From assembly GCA_003194525.1 (NCBI GenBank), contig NBIV01000258.1, positions 1-64,000 of the forward strand: DNA of 64,000 bases. Reading direction: 5' to 3'. Source of the DNA: Gracilariopsis chorda (lineage: Eukaryota; Rhodophyta; Florideophyceae; Gracilariales; Gracilariaceae). Shown here one piece after another: positions 24,346 through 36,109 of the stretch. The translations under genes and the position numbers were made by a program. The notes beneath the pieces were generated by a model that did no database searches, had not been told where the DNA came from, and saw only the letters and a program-made list of their open reading frames with translations. Positions within the stretch are counted from its first letter, which is position 1. Every line of letters begins with the position of its first letter.

Positions 24346-24763
24346 ACTAATTAAAAAATAAGGACCAACAATACCATTTTATACCGAAATTAAAACTTTT
24401 GCCAGAGTTCCAGAGTATTTTTCAAAGGTATAAAAATGCTGAGATTGAACAACATGGTAGTTTGTTGCTTTGCACCCATCGAGCCTAATTACATGAGCAA
24501 TTAGAAAATTGCTGCAAGACTTATATTTATCCGATGCAGTCGTGCACAGCACAGAGATTCTCGACACACTCCTGTTGGAATTTGACGTGCAGAATGTGCT
24601 CAACGAGTTCTCAAGCCGTTTGATAGTTTCCCATGTCCCGTTTTCCGAATTGGTCTGATTTTACCCACACACCCAAGTGTGCCTTCCAGCCCCAAGAAGG
24701 CAGCCCCGGACCCTGCATAGCAAGGGCCCTGCATGGCAAGCTGGTAATAGGTCAGAAAACCTC

Positions 24764-25327
24764 CGTAGCGCAATACGCTACTCGGATGACGAGCGGCTAT
24801 CAGCGGAGCCCAAAACAAGCAGAGCCTGGCAGGATGAGCCTAGCAGGCGCACAATACTTCGAGTTCTGAGCTCAGTTCTATGCTTCCAACTGAAGTACGA
24901 CTGCTAGGCGATGCCCACAGCTTCCCAACATACAAGCATCTAATACTCGTACGACCAACGTTTTGGACTTGACACAAGACCTATCAGTCGACCGAGAACC
25001 TCACGTAGCTACAGGAAACGTGGGCACAGCCCCGAGATAGGACTAGCGCCGGGCGAAGGCCTACGCTTGCGTCGTGTACGACGCCTCGATTGAACACTCA
25101 ACGGTTGGCAACACGAGAGAATAGTATCTCTGAGATTGTGCCAGAGCCCAGACGTGTACGTCTGCGACGGCTGCGCCGTCTTACACTCAAAAGTGGGCAG
25201 TGTTCACTAAGTGGTGTTCTCCTCCCCACCCAAGTATCGGGTTCGATACAATAGCTTGACTGTCTACTCAGGCAGCAGGGTTGCCAGTAGCCCAACGGGC
25301 GAAGTGAGAGCGCAATCCGCACTACCA
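24764..25327 (-). repeat. LTR of element C, left copy
   Basis: It aligns along its length with 35,082-35,639. Long identical blocks include GAAGTACGACTGCT, TACGCTTGCGTCGTGTACGA, ATAGTATCTCTGAGATTGTG and GTTGCCAGTAGCCCAACGGG. The termini mirror the other copy, with ACTACCA at its right end. In the direction of element C this would be the 3' LTR. Confidence 0.75.
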
Positions 25328-25541
25328 GCGGCCGAAGACCACTCGACATTAACAAGCATTTGGTTCTTGACCTATGCAGGTAATGCGCAAGGAGATTTTG
25401 TTGCGAGGGAACTCCCTCCTTAACACGCATGGCGTGAGCAGATCACGCTGTACACAGCGCGCTCCTGGCGCCAATTCGGGCCCATGCACCGAAACAAATA
25501 GGTACGTTAGCACCAAGTTGAGATCGACTGCGTCTTCCACA

Positions 25542-26542
25542 ATGTCGTCCCCGACGTATATCCAAGCCTCCCATCATGGTGGCATGCAGTATAGATACCC
25601 TACTCGTTCTTCAACGAAATGTCACCAGTGTCGGCCTACCGGGGGTCTTGCTTTCGCAAGTACCTGGGGTACAAAACAGTTCTATAGTCAAAATGAGCTT
25701 ACTCGATGGCTCGCCACCTCACATACGAAGCCCGAGTGAGACTTCTATGGTGGAATCAACCAGGTTTCCGTGATGAAATCAAAGCCATTGGGATCACTGC
25801 GACTCATTCCGATGCTGATTCAATGTGGGACATCGACGCCCAGAGACTAACGACTCTATAAGACGCCATTGACAAGACCTGATGGTTTTCCTTTCTTCAA
25901 GACGTGAAGTTTCCCGAGTTTCCAGCCACTCCAGGAGTCGAGATGTGCAGGGCTCTGCGCCCTGCCCACAGGGGGGAATGCACACCTGTTCACCGTTGTT
26001 GCCAATGGGTAGTTTTGGACGCTGTCTGGTGGACATTTGAAATACCTGAAAGGTACATGGCTGGCACTGCCAAAGGAAGGAACCACTCATCGACAATGCG
26101 CGCCGGGACTACATCCAGTCGGTATCCACTGGACGTACGGCCTCTCAATCGTCGGCCTTGACGAATGCTCTGCACTTGGCTGTCTGTAGAAGCGAACAGT
26201 TAGCAGAGCTAGTAGTGGGAGTGGACGCTATTCCAATGGAGGACGCTCCCTCGGCCAAAAGGTCCAAACTCCGTTAGGTGCCCACACAAGTTTAAAAAAA
26301 AAGGAGGCAGCGGCTTCAACGCACTTCTGGATGCTTTAAAGGCACTTGGATTGACCAGCTCCACTCAGCTCCAGACCCGGGTAGCCTTTTCATCTTCTGC
26401 GTTGCCCACTAATACGCCTCAACAAGGCGCTTTTGCTTCAGCGGAACCCCCTGCACTTTTAAATGACGATCCTGCCTCTGTTGAGCTGAGCTCGGCCCCT
26501 CGCAATGATTCTATTGATAGTTATGAGAATATCACCACCTAG
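25542..26542 (+). pseudogene. Antisense ORF of element C, broken
   Basis: Plus-strand readings run from an ATG in the context CTTCCACAATG to a stop at 26,540. They lie antisense to pol of element C, next to its left LTR. Words such as RLLWWNQPGFRDE, RYMAGTAKGRN and GGFNALLDALKAL line up in order with ALWFFPLAVRNEE, WYMSPTARKYS and GELGMLRQFLLDG of the ORF at 55,095-56,735, so the two are distant homologues. The protein family is not recognised. No enzyme motif, membrane segment or zinc finger is visible. The copy is broken in several places. A separate gene next to the element, rather than part of it, is the alternative. Confidence 0.5.
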
Positions 26543-26653
26543 TCACAAGAGTGATGCTCGTTTAGAAAATTCGCCTTGCCTTCAAAACCTTTTCTTACCT
26601 TAGAATAGCATGAATATGCGCGATGCGCACTTTAGGTCCAGGAACAGACAAAG

Positions 26654-26661
26654 CCCCTTGC
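26654..26661. repeat. Left target-site duplication of the hAT (CCCCTTGC)
   Basis: CCCCTTGC immediately precedes the CAGG terminus and is identical to 29,432-29,439. An 8-bp length is diagnostic for hAT. Confidence 0.92.
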
Positions 26662-29431
26662 CAGGCCCGTACATGTGACTGACTGACTACCACCCAATTT
26701 TAGGTGACTAATGACTCACTGACTACCGACCCGGTTTCGAAATCACTCGATAGTCACATTAGTCTTACACGTGTGTAATTGTACACGTATCACAACCCAA
26801 GCGCACGTCCAAGCTGGTCGGCACCGTCGCCGCTGCTCCCTCCCTGTACCTCAGCAACGGCAACACGCGAAATCGTGGGCTACATACTGCCGTCATCTGT
26901 CCATTGTCCTTGTGAAACCCACCTCCACCCTCTTCCCCTTCCTGTGAGGATCAACAGCTTCCGATTCCCCACAATCGCCATGCCTAACAAGCGTCAGCAC
27001 GAACGTGGAGGATCCACAGATGCGCAGCTCGGCGAAATAACTGAACGAGAAGTCACTGCAAAGGAACTTGTGCAGCAGCGGCATGAAAAACAGAAGAGAC
27101 GTCGCACTGTAGGCCGCGGTCGTGGGTCAAGTACCAAGACCTCGCTGTGGAGCACCCTTGCTTCTTTGGTTGAGAACAATGGCAATTCATTTCACTTCTT
27201 CTGCAAAGTATGCGACGCCGAGAGAGCCATGAACGGAAATGTCTCGACGAGTAACATTGTCAAACACTATCGGACAACTCATCGCACTCTCTACGATGCG
27301 CTCATGACTTCGGAACGATCAAACGCGACGGAAGTCACTAGTCGATCCCGTATAGAACGTGAGAGAAAGCGAACCGTACAACGACGCAGCAACACAAGCA
27401 TCGCTCGTTTTTTTGGCCCGCGGGCCGGACAAGAAGCACGACACGTTGGAAATGATTCCTCGGGAAGCTCTCAAGATGTACCAAGCGCAGTATTGCAAGC
27501 AATCGCCGTTCTTTTGTTCGCCTGCGCTACAGAAATCCCGTTTGAGCGAATGGCTTCCCCTTTGTTGCAGGGTCTGGTCAACGTTTTCGGCGGGAGGGCG
27601 CAGTTCTCCAGCAAGGATCAGGTGGACAAAGTACTTTATGACACGTATACCGCTATTTGCTGCATACTGAGGCGTTCTGTAACGAATGATAAGACTGGAT
27701 CGATCACGGTGGACGGCTGGAGCGCAGCGCTAGGAGCGCCAATTCTGGGCATGACTTGGCATTTCATCGATAGCAACTGGAAGATGCGCTGCGTTTCGAT
27801 TGCTTTCTTAACATGAGCACTGCCGTCAAGACTGGCCAGCAAATGAGATGCGTCATCGAAGAAGTGCTGGAACACAGTCCCATCGTCTGCTCCGACGACA
27901 TACGTGTGTACACAGCGACAAGCGACAAAGAAGCGGCGACTGCCCTCGCGGTGGATCTGCTCACTAATTTCGTCGGCTCTGTTCGGTGCGTCGTGCATAC
28001 TCTGGCGTTGGCTGTGAATGACGTCTTTGAAGACGGAACGGTGTGAAGCAAGTACTTGCAGCACGTTAAAAAGGTGACAACCTATTTTAATCATCACCAG
28101 AAAGCAGCACAGCTGCTATCCCTCAAGCAACTGGGTGAAGGCAACACTCCGGACCGCATACAGAGGTTGAAGCATGATATACCGACTCGTTGGCACTCCC
28201 GATTGGCGGCCATGTCCATTTTTTTTGTGTGGAATCGGTACCCTCAATGCTGTAGTACATCAGCTAAACATCAGCTCAGAAGACGTTCCCTCACCCACCA
28301 CCGAACAGCAGGATGTTCTCGCGGAGTTTATTGCGGTTCTGGCTGAGGTACGACGAGTCGCTCGGCAACTCTAAGCGGACCGAAAGGTAACAATGTCCTG
28401 TGCCCCGCGATTGCTACGGGAGCTGTATGAGACGCTTCTGATCATGGCGGGTGACATGCTGCCAAGTAGTTCTACGGCTGTGGAAGGGTCGCCTGGAGGG
28501 GCAATACTGGATGAAGAAGACAGTATTCTCGATGTTCATGCGTTGCCGTGTCGTCCAAGCTCGGCTCATGCCGACCGTGAGCGTAAAGAGGCCCGCCAGA
28601 TTCGGCTGCGGAAAACGCACCCGAAAGTCCTTGTCATCAATCTAGCAGATCGCATCGGACATCGCCTTGGCGATCTTTGGAAAAAAGTTGACGTTGAGTC
28701 GGCAATGTGGGCTCCGATTGACGATGACGCGACTGAACCTGACCACGAGATTCATCGCTCCAGACGGGTCTTGCTATTCCACGTCGCAGCTGCTCTCGAC
28801 ATTAATGAATGCTGTCTGGACTTTATCAAGGCGGACGACTCTGAACGCGAGTCATACATGAAAGTTTTACATGGTTGTGTCGTTCGCGAAGTAGCCGAGC
28901 TTGACAGCTCTTTGGCAGCCAATTCGTAAGATCTCGAAGTTGTTTTCGGTCTCTTTCACAAGGGTATGCGTGATACACTTACTACTGCGGGAAGGAGGGA
29001 ACCGTCTGCAGCACTGTATTTCTGGAATGAAGCAAATTACGGGTCCGCTCTCATTAGCCCGGTGCCCCTCAATACAATCACGAGAGCTGCATTGTCCGCC
29101 CAGGCCTCCTTCGCTCCAGCAGAACGACTCTTTAGTGATCTCGGTCGTGCCGAGGGCAACCAAGCACAGTCGCTGCTGTCCAGTACCCTCGAAATGACGG
29201 AGATTATACGCGTTTATGTTGCAAATGAGCTCAAGGATATTCGTCTGCTCCAGAGCGGTCACCTGCATCCCCAAGCCGAGGCGTTCAAGCGTTTGGCACA
29301 CGTTGTGGCGCGCGAGATACGCAACAATTAGAGATGACTTTATTGTGACTATAAATGACTGACTACGGGAAAAAAGGGGCTGACTACTGACTTCGACAGC
29401 CCTGAAAAAAGTAGTCACAAATACGGCCCTG
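26662..29431 (+). mobile_element. hAT DNA transposon, non-autonomous now
   Basis: The element is 2,770 bases long. Its ends form inverted repeats, CAGGCCCGTACATGTGACT on the left and the complement of CAGGGCCGTATTTGTGACT on the right, matching at 16 of 19 positions. It is flanked on both sides by CCCCTTGC (26,654-26,661 and 29,432-29,439), a perfect 8-bp target duplication typical of hAT. Short TGACT-containing words cluster inside both ends. It encodes one hAT transposase whose frame is now broken. The unaltered target duplication suggests a fairly recent insertion into the surrounding element C interval. Confidence 0.92.
26980..29331 (+). pseudogene. hAT transposase with BED zinc finger, broken
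   Basis: The ATG at 26,980 opens with a basic N-terminus. A BED finger follows (about residues 45-105: SLWSTLASL, CKVC, then HYRTTH). The RNase H-like core has TVDGWSAALGAPILGMTWHF near 27,705 and TRWHSRLAAM near 28,187. The C-terminal dimerisation region near 29,095-29,215 reads SFAPAERLFSDLGRAEGN. The first frame ends at 27,814-27,816, overlapping a continuation in another frame from 27,813. An in-frame TGA sits at 28,044, the frame changes back near 28,250, and TAA codons lie at 28,372 and 28,927. With two frame changes and three internal stops the enzyme is inactive. All domains of the family remain in order. Confidence 0.88.
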
Positions 29432-29439
29432 CCCCTTGC
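29432..29439. repeat. Right target-site duplication of the hAT (CCCCTTGC)
   Basis: CCCCTTGC immediately follows the CCCTG terminus and is identical to 26,654-26,661. Confidence 0.92.
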
Positions 29440-31080
29440 ACATTTGTCAAAATTTGACCTAGTCTCCTCCGGCCCAGGGCTGGCCAAAAATGGCTCCCCT
29501 CATGCGTAGGGTTGTAGAGGGTGTGTAAATTCTCATGGGGACTGTAGTCCCATTCCGCGAAGTTTAGCTTACGCTAAGAGTTGCTGAGCGACTGTAACGG
29601 AGGGCTGGGCAGCATTATAGGGCTGTCCAGAAGACGATATGGTCTTATGTTCGGGATCGGGCGTCAAGGCCTCCTTGTCAAGCCACCAGGCACCAAAACA
29701 TTTTCCCAGCGATGGTTTGCTGATACACCCGTTCCATGCGCCGGGGATGAATCCCAGCTCTATCTTCTTGCGAAACGGAGAAGCCTCATTGACCTCTCCA
29801 AACCCAATGGGTTTTCGATTCGAAGGATACTTGGATTAGCGTTGCGCATGCGCCAATAATCTACGGACATGACAGTTCTCCCCAATTGATCGCGCTTGTA
29901 TGTGCCAGTCGCCACTTGCCGGACTGGGGAAGATCCCTGAAGTCCAGGGCTAATAGCCAGACGTCTTCTGCAGAGCGCACCAATATTAGCGAAAAGCTTT
30001 TACGTCATAGCACAGGCGCTAGACGTCCATGAAACGTGAATGTCTAAAAGGCCGGTGTGCCTTAAAAATAAGATTGATACATCATATAGATATGGAAGTG
30101 GCCTCTCACAAAAGTGAGACTACCAGTCTCTCTCGCGCGGAGCGGTGATGAAGCCGTCACTTAGGGAAGGTTCAGCAGCTCCAAGTCCACGCAAAAGCAT
30201 TGCTTTTTCTGGATGCCTGGAGCTTCCCAAGCTGGGAAGACTCCACTCTTGGTTAGAAGTGAGTCGAGATCGACTGTCTTTTTCGGTGGTCCCAGAGCAA
30301 TCCATGACATGCAATGCGACGATTGCCCATGTGGACATTTTCCCTACAGCAGCTGGTCGCTCTCTCCAAGTCATCCGCCTCTAATCCGACCTATCTACCC
30401 AAGAGGATGTAACCTAGGACATTTGGCTCGCTCTCCACAAACGAGGGCTGGGGCTCATGCATGAGCAAGAGGAGTGTCGCGTGCGACATGTTTTCTGTTC
30501 CCACTGGGACGTTTTCGATACGATGGGGTTTTACAACCCTCTCTCAAGCTGGTGCGCTCCAGTGCGTCTGGTCGGGCGGGGTTACCGCCACGTCAGACAC
30601 GGGTTTCGAGCGTTTGGGTTGAGGCAAAACGTTCTTCTGAGCGTTCGAAAGCGGAAACCCGCGAAGTTCCAAAGACGCACACCTGTAAGTTTGACATCCA
30701 TATGTCGTTAACAGAGTTTACGCACTATGTCATGGATAAAATGCATTGGCGAGGCGGCAACATGCCCTAGTGGTGTCGTAACTGAGACCCGCGATTAATA
30801 TGTCTACTAAACGCTACCAGCGCAGCCCGCACTACACGATCGAGCTCGGCGAGGCCAAGAACTGGCACAGACTCCAGATGGAGCCTTTCACGTGGAGGTT
30901 CGCCATTCGGCACAGATCTTCAACGAACATACTGGGCTCTCAACGTTGAAAATCCATCGCGACATTGGGTGTGTCTTCACCCCATTCGCCCACTGCGTCA
31001 ACCCAACTCGGCTTCAAGATGGGATTTATCATTATCAGGTATGGGAATCTTCTGCCTTCGGCAGTAGCGAACCACCAGCT
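29440..31080. other. No gene recognised
   Basis: Short frames occur on both strands, and none has a family signature. A plus-strand reading from 30,145 (79 residues) and one from about 30,798 look protein-like but match nothing I recognise. The stretch lies between the hAT insertion and the chromodomain end of element C, so it belongs to the 3' part of C or to another insertion within it. Confidence 0.4.
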
Positions 31081-34000
31081 TTTATGGGAGACCCATCGCA
31101 TCGTGGTAGGTATCTTCCTCCCGGGTAAGTCCCAGCCAACGTACCTCATACTGACGGTCCTCCACTGCTTCTAAAGAATGACCAATGATTTGATCTATGA
31201 CGTCATAGTCACTTGGCGTTTCCACTGGGGGGTTCGAAGCCCCAATGACCACATGGCCAAGGGTATGGCGCTCTTTGAGCCAATTCTCCTCACTGAGAAC
31301 CGTCCTGCTGTCTTCGTTAGTGCAAAGCACTTTAAAAGGTCCTTATATCTTCTGGCGGAGGTTTCGTGAGATCTTCTCACCTGGTACCTCTGATCCCTGG
31401 GGATCCAAGTGTGGCCAAGGGTACACATACCAGCCCGGTTCTAGCATTCTCCACTCTAAGACGCGTGCGTCGTACTCTCTCTTGTGACGCTGCTAAACGT
31501 TGGTCAAGAGTCCTGTCGCACGCAAAATGACTTGGTGCAGGCGTACCAAGAACCTCATCTTGTCTTCTCGAGATTGTCTTCCCTTCAAGGACTCTGGGAA
31601 TTGGAGAACCAACGGTTTGGGAACCTGTTCGAGCTCTGATTCGAAAGGGGAATGCCCATTGCTATCATGCACCTGGGTCTTGTAGCCAAAAATCCGCCCG
31701 TCCCTGTAAAAGTCTGAACTATGCTGATGCTCAGCAATATAGCGCCTCAAGGAGAACAAAATGGTTCTTTTAAACCTCCCAACTTGGCCAATGGCTTGTG
31801 AACGATACGTCGGTGTAGAGACGTTCTTTATGCAGAGGATGCAGCACAAACTCTGGAAGAACCTGGAAGCAAGTTTAGATCCGTTTTCCGATAGGACAGT
31901 AACGAGAGGCCCGTAGACAAACACCTTATGGGTGCAGAACGCTCTTGCAACTACAAAGGAACTGGTTGACTGCAACGGGAACGTGCTCGTCAACTTTAAA
32001 TAGTTATCAGGGATCACTAGGAGGTAACGATTACCTCGCTTCGTCCCTTGGAGGAGGCCAAATATGTCGATGGCGACACTTTCCAACGGGCGCAGTGGCC
32101 GGGAAGAGCTTCAAGTGTGACGCATTGCATTCTATGAAGATTATTTCCGTTACGCACTATGCATACTCGTTCACCAGTCGTTATAATTCGGCGGCTATGC
32201 TTGGCCAGTAGAACCTATGGCACATCGTCGCCTAATTCCTTCGTCCATCTGAATGACCGGCCATGCATGGATACTGATGCATATACATCATGCGGTCTCG
32301 GAGAGGCTTAGGTACAAGCGCTTGATTTGGTCCAGCCTAGACCGGCAGACCAACAGGCTTTCTCCATTTGTGTGAAGTAAACCCTTCGAGTCATTCAAGT
32401 ATTTCTCGCGCATCTCCACACAGAATGGTTTCGTAGCTTGCTCTCCAAGCAGTTACTATTGTGACACAGTTGTAGTTTCGTGTTATTTGACGTCGAAAAC
32501 AGCATCCATCTGATGCGTGACGGCACAAAACGACTCGGTGTCCTGATGAGCCTTCATCTCACATAGAAAGCGAGGAATTTCCTCCGACGGCTGGATGGTG
32601 GTCTCAACATCCGTTGGTATGCGCGATAACGCATCTGTGCCCTATTCTTTCAAACCATTCTTGTATAAGAATTCAAAGTCGTACTCCACGAGGCATAGCC
32701 TCCACCTATTCAATTCACTATTCGCGCCGGAGTCCAAAAACCCAGCAGCCATTTCAAGGCCTGGTGGTCAGAGATGACCTTGAAGCGCATGCGCTCCAGG
32801 TGGGGCCGAAGAATGGTCAAGGACCACGCAACTGTGAGACATTCTCGCTCCGTCACGGAGTAGTTCCGCTCAGTTGGGGAAAGAGTCCTGCTCCATTATC
32901 CCACTGGGTGACGGATTCCGTCAAACTCTTGTGTCAAAACAATTTCTATCTGTCCAGCACCCCCATCGGATTCAGCCATCAGTGTTTCGTCTGCTGTTGG
33001 CAGCCTCAGGATCGATGCATGCGTGTGAGCGTGCTTAAGTGCATTGCACGCCTCCACCTGCGCACGAGTGAGCCTGGGTAGCTTTGACGAATACTTCTTC
33101 ATCGTTACCTCAGTTAACAGGGCAGCAGGTTAGGTGAAGATTCGCACAAAAAGGCGGAAAAAGTTGCATATCCCAAGGAAGGACCGGACGTTGGTCTGCT
33201 TTGTAGGCAGGGTCCCCTTTTTAAGACGCTGTAGGTTTTGGCGGCTATTTTAAGTAGCCCGGGCCTTATCACGTGGCCAAGGTAATCGCCCGATTGCTGA
33301 AAGAAGTGACACTTCTCCAACTTTAGAGTCATCTCGCTCTCTCAAAAATGGTGAGGATCTCATTAAAGTGCTCTATATGGTCCTCCAAGGTCTCCGAAAA
33401 GATGATATGGTCATCTATGTACACCAGGCAGTGCTGCCATTTAAACCCTGCGAGCAGGATGTCAACGAGCCGTCGGAACGAAGCAGGTGCGTTGTATAGT
33501 CTAAAGAGCATCCTATTGAACCGATACCGTCAAGCGTGACATGTAAATGTCGTCCTGTCCCGATCCTCCTGCGCAACTGTGAACTGCCAATATGCACTGT
33601 TGTAATCCAACGTCGTGAAGAATGGGCCATCGTTTATTCTGTGTATACACCCGTCTATTTTGGGAAGAGGATAGGTAGCCTCACGGTGAGGTCATTGAGA
33701 AGCTCATAAACTATGCAGAAGCGTAAGCTACCGTCTGGTTTCAGAACGAAGACAACTGTGGTTGCCTATCCTGCCCTCGTGGGTTCGATTACCCCAGCTC
33801 CAAGCATCCTTTTGACTTTGGTGAGCTCATACTCCCTGCTCTTGGGCCCTGAAATATTTGTATGGGAGTGCACAGTGATTGCCTCTGCAACCAACTTGAC
33901 CCTATGTGTTGCTCTCCGGATCTCTCCAAGCCTACCGCTCCATATAACCTTATGTTTGCTAGGCATTTCTTTCACGATGCACCGCATATTCTTAGGGACT

Positions 34001-35081
34001 TGTTCCATGTCAATGGAGTCCAATGGATTCGTTTCATCTTAAGTCGCTCGCAATTCTCGCTTGCGAATCTTGGTTGGTGGAAGCCGTATCCGGCAGTGAT
34101 GCAATGCATGTCGGCAGGTCCTGGGCGCGCCTGCTCACGATTTAAAAGACTTCAAATAGACGTAGCAGAACTTCCGCAGAAGGCGCATTCCCCTTGGTTG
34201 TGCTACAATCTTTGCTGCCACATCGTGAAATTATCTTGGGATAGAGGCATTGCATCCTTGCTGTGTCGCACGAGACACCTGGAGACGGACCTAACTCGCA
34301 AGAAAAGCTTAGAGTCGTGGCTGTACTACAACGCGCGCCTGTTTTGCGACCCTACCGATCAACTCGTTGAGTCGCGCCTGGAGGGAGTCCGTCCAACTGC
34401 GCTCCGCCTCGTTAACATGTTGGATAACGAATCGGGGCACGATGTCAGTAACCTCTTCCACAACAAGATGCTTAACGTGTGCCTGACTTAAGCCTGTTCG
34501 GCGAATTGAAGACGAAGACTCATCTACTTATGTGGAAGCTCCAAACACCACCGGTGTAGCTACGCTGGTCGTCACTGGCTTGGCCACATGCTGCTGTAGG
34601 CTATCCGTCAATGGCGACTGCTGGGCTGGGTTTTGCATCGTAGGAAGAGAGAGTGGAGTCAACTACACGTCAGGCAAGACAGCTTGGAGCAGTGGGGTTG
34701 GTGCGTTCAGCTGATCGCTTGAAACATCTAAGGCCGAAAAAGAGGGTTGTTCCACCACGGCTTCTGCCGATGACGAAAAAGAGCTTCTAACAGTCTACGA
34801 CTGTAAAGTTCCACGTGCTTGAATATAGGCCCATTGAGCAACTCGGAAGAGTTTGGGCGCCTTACTTCCACTGGACGTCCCACCAAAGTTCTTATCAGAG
34901 CTCATTTTACCGCCACTGGCCAGCACGGGCAAATTAAATTTTGAATTCGAACGGTGGCACGATCCCCCAAATGGGGTAGACATCTCGGACAAACCGGAAA
35001 AAGGGTGGATATGGCTAAGGAAAGAAGGTGTTAGAAGATAAGACCAAAGATCTCAGAATTTTAGGTCGCGAGACCAGAATA

Positions 35082-35639
35082 TGTAGCGCAATGCCCTATT
35101 CGGGAGAACAGTTGCTATCAGCGAAGCTAACCGCACGCAGAGTCTTGCAGGAAGATCCTAGCAGTCCCAGAATAATTCGAATCCGGAGCACGCTTCTATG
35201 CTTCCAACAGAAGTACGACTGCTGGGCGATGCCCACAGCTTCCCAATGGACAAGTGTCTAATAGACGTACGACGAACATGTCAGACTCGGAAAAAAACCT
35301 ATCAGTCAACCAGGAACGTCGCGTACCGACGGGAAACGTGGGAACAGCCCCAAGATTGCACTAGCGCACGGGCGAGGGCTTACGCTTGCGTCGTGTACGA
35401 CGCCTAGACCAAACACTCAACGGGTGGCAACACGAGAGCATAGTATCTCTGAGATTGTGCCAGAGCCCAGACGTGTACGTCTGCTACGGCTGCGCCGTCT
35501 TACACTCAAAAGTGTGCACTAAGTGGTGTTCTCCTCCCCACCCAAGTATCTGGGTGGATACAATAGCTTGACTGTCTACTCAGGCAGCAGGGTTGCCAGT
35601 AGCCCAACGGGCGAAGTTAAAGGGCAATGCGCACTACCA
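35082..35639 (-). repeat. LTR of element C, right copy
   Basis: It runs from TGTAGCGCAATG to GCGCACTACCA on the plus strand, which gives the TG...CA form with nearly complementary ends. It pairs with 24,764-25,327. It would be the 5' LTR for the minus-strand element. The Harbinger transposon begins only 261 bases to its right. Confidence 0.75.
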
Positions 35640-35897
35640 GCCGCCAAAGGTCAGCTGCAACGAGGACTGAATGGGTAGTACCCGGTGAGTACGGGACTAC
35701 AGGTGGTCGTAGACTGTAGTTGCGCAGGCTATAGCCTGTAGTTCTGGCATCGACACGGGAATGAGTCCCGGTGGCCTTGTGCTGCAATACCAGAACTGTC
35801 GGTCTGAGCCACCAAGAGTCCGGCAGAATTTACTTAGAAGCGGGGGCGTGAGCTCGGCACACTAATATGGCCGGCTGCTACGATAGCTGTCCTGAAG
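35640..35897. other. Spacer between element C and the Harbinger
   Basis: No reading frame of note is present. A short palindromic stretch occurs near 35,700-35,780 (related CTACAGG and CCTGTAG words). This is the left flank of the Harbinger target site. Confidence 0.4.
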
Positions 35898-35900
35898 TTA

Positions 35901-35918
35901 GGGCCGTTCTATGACTTT
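35901..35918 (+). repeat. Left terminal inverted repeat of the Harbinger
   Basis: GGGCCGTTCTATGACTTT is preceded by TTA. It is a perfect inverted match to 44,360-44,377. Confidence 0.92.
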
Positions 35919-36109
35919 ATTTACGCGGAAACAGTGAACGCGAAGTCTGAAGACGTCCAATAAAACGACAGCACGTTGCAAAACATGCTTACAAAATTTC
36001 GTTTCCGTCTGCAGCCCACAAGTTTCCGCAGTCATGTGAACAACACCTTAACTCATCTGCATACCCTTGCTTGTTGAGTGACCTCCTTCCAATCAACTTT
36101 TACAAGAAG

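Larger units (their letters stand above)
22031..24763. other. Unassigned region with short peptide repeats
   Basis: No complete gene is seen. On the minus strand a reading near 22,470-22,760 ends in a run of seven alanines encoded by mixed GCN codons. Further right are two tandem-repeat tracts, listed separately. The region may include the N-terminal part of the Helitron protein or a separate decayed gene. Near 24,709-24,742 a 16-base unit resembling CCCTGCATAGCAAGGG is repeated in tandem. Confidence 0.35.
24764..35639 (-). mobile_element. Ty3/gypsy chromovirus (element C), broken, with nested hAT
   Basis: Two similar LTRs lie about 9.75 kb apart. Between them, on the minus strand, come a possible gag start (about 34,800-34,990), reverse transcriptase (about 33,250-33,960, with CLVYIDDHIIFSE), an RNase H region (about 32,600-33,100), integrase (about 31,490-32,090, with AIDIFG and YLLVIPDNYLKL) and a chromodomain (about 31,090-31,250, with YEVRWLGL). 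A primer-site-like TGGTCTCGCGACC lies 5 bases inside the right LTR on the minus strand, which agrees with this direction. Downstream of the chromodomain are an unassigned 1.6 kb, a hAT insertion and an antisense ORF. The copy is broken many times. LTR divergence of roughly 15% by eye suggests middle age. Assigning both LTRs to one element is an inference, because no matching target duplication was seen. Confidence 0.6.

Noticed and set aside
28867-29487. 206-codon minus-strand ORF
   Set aside because: It lies opposite the hAT dimerisation region, which is recognisable on the plus strand, and it crosses the transposon end.
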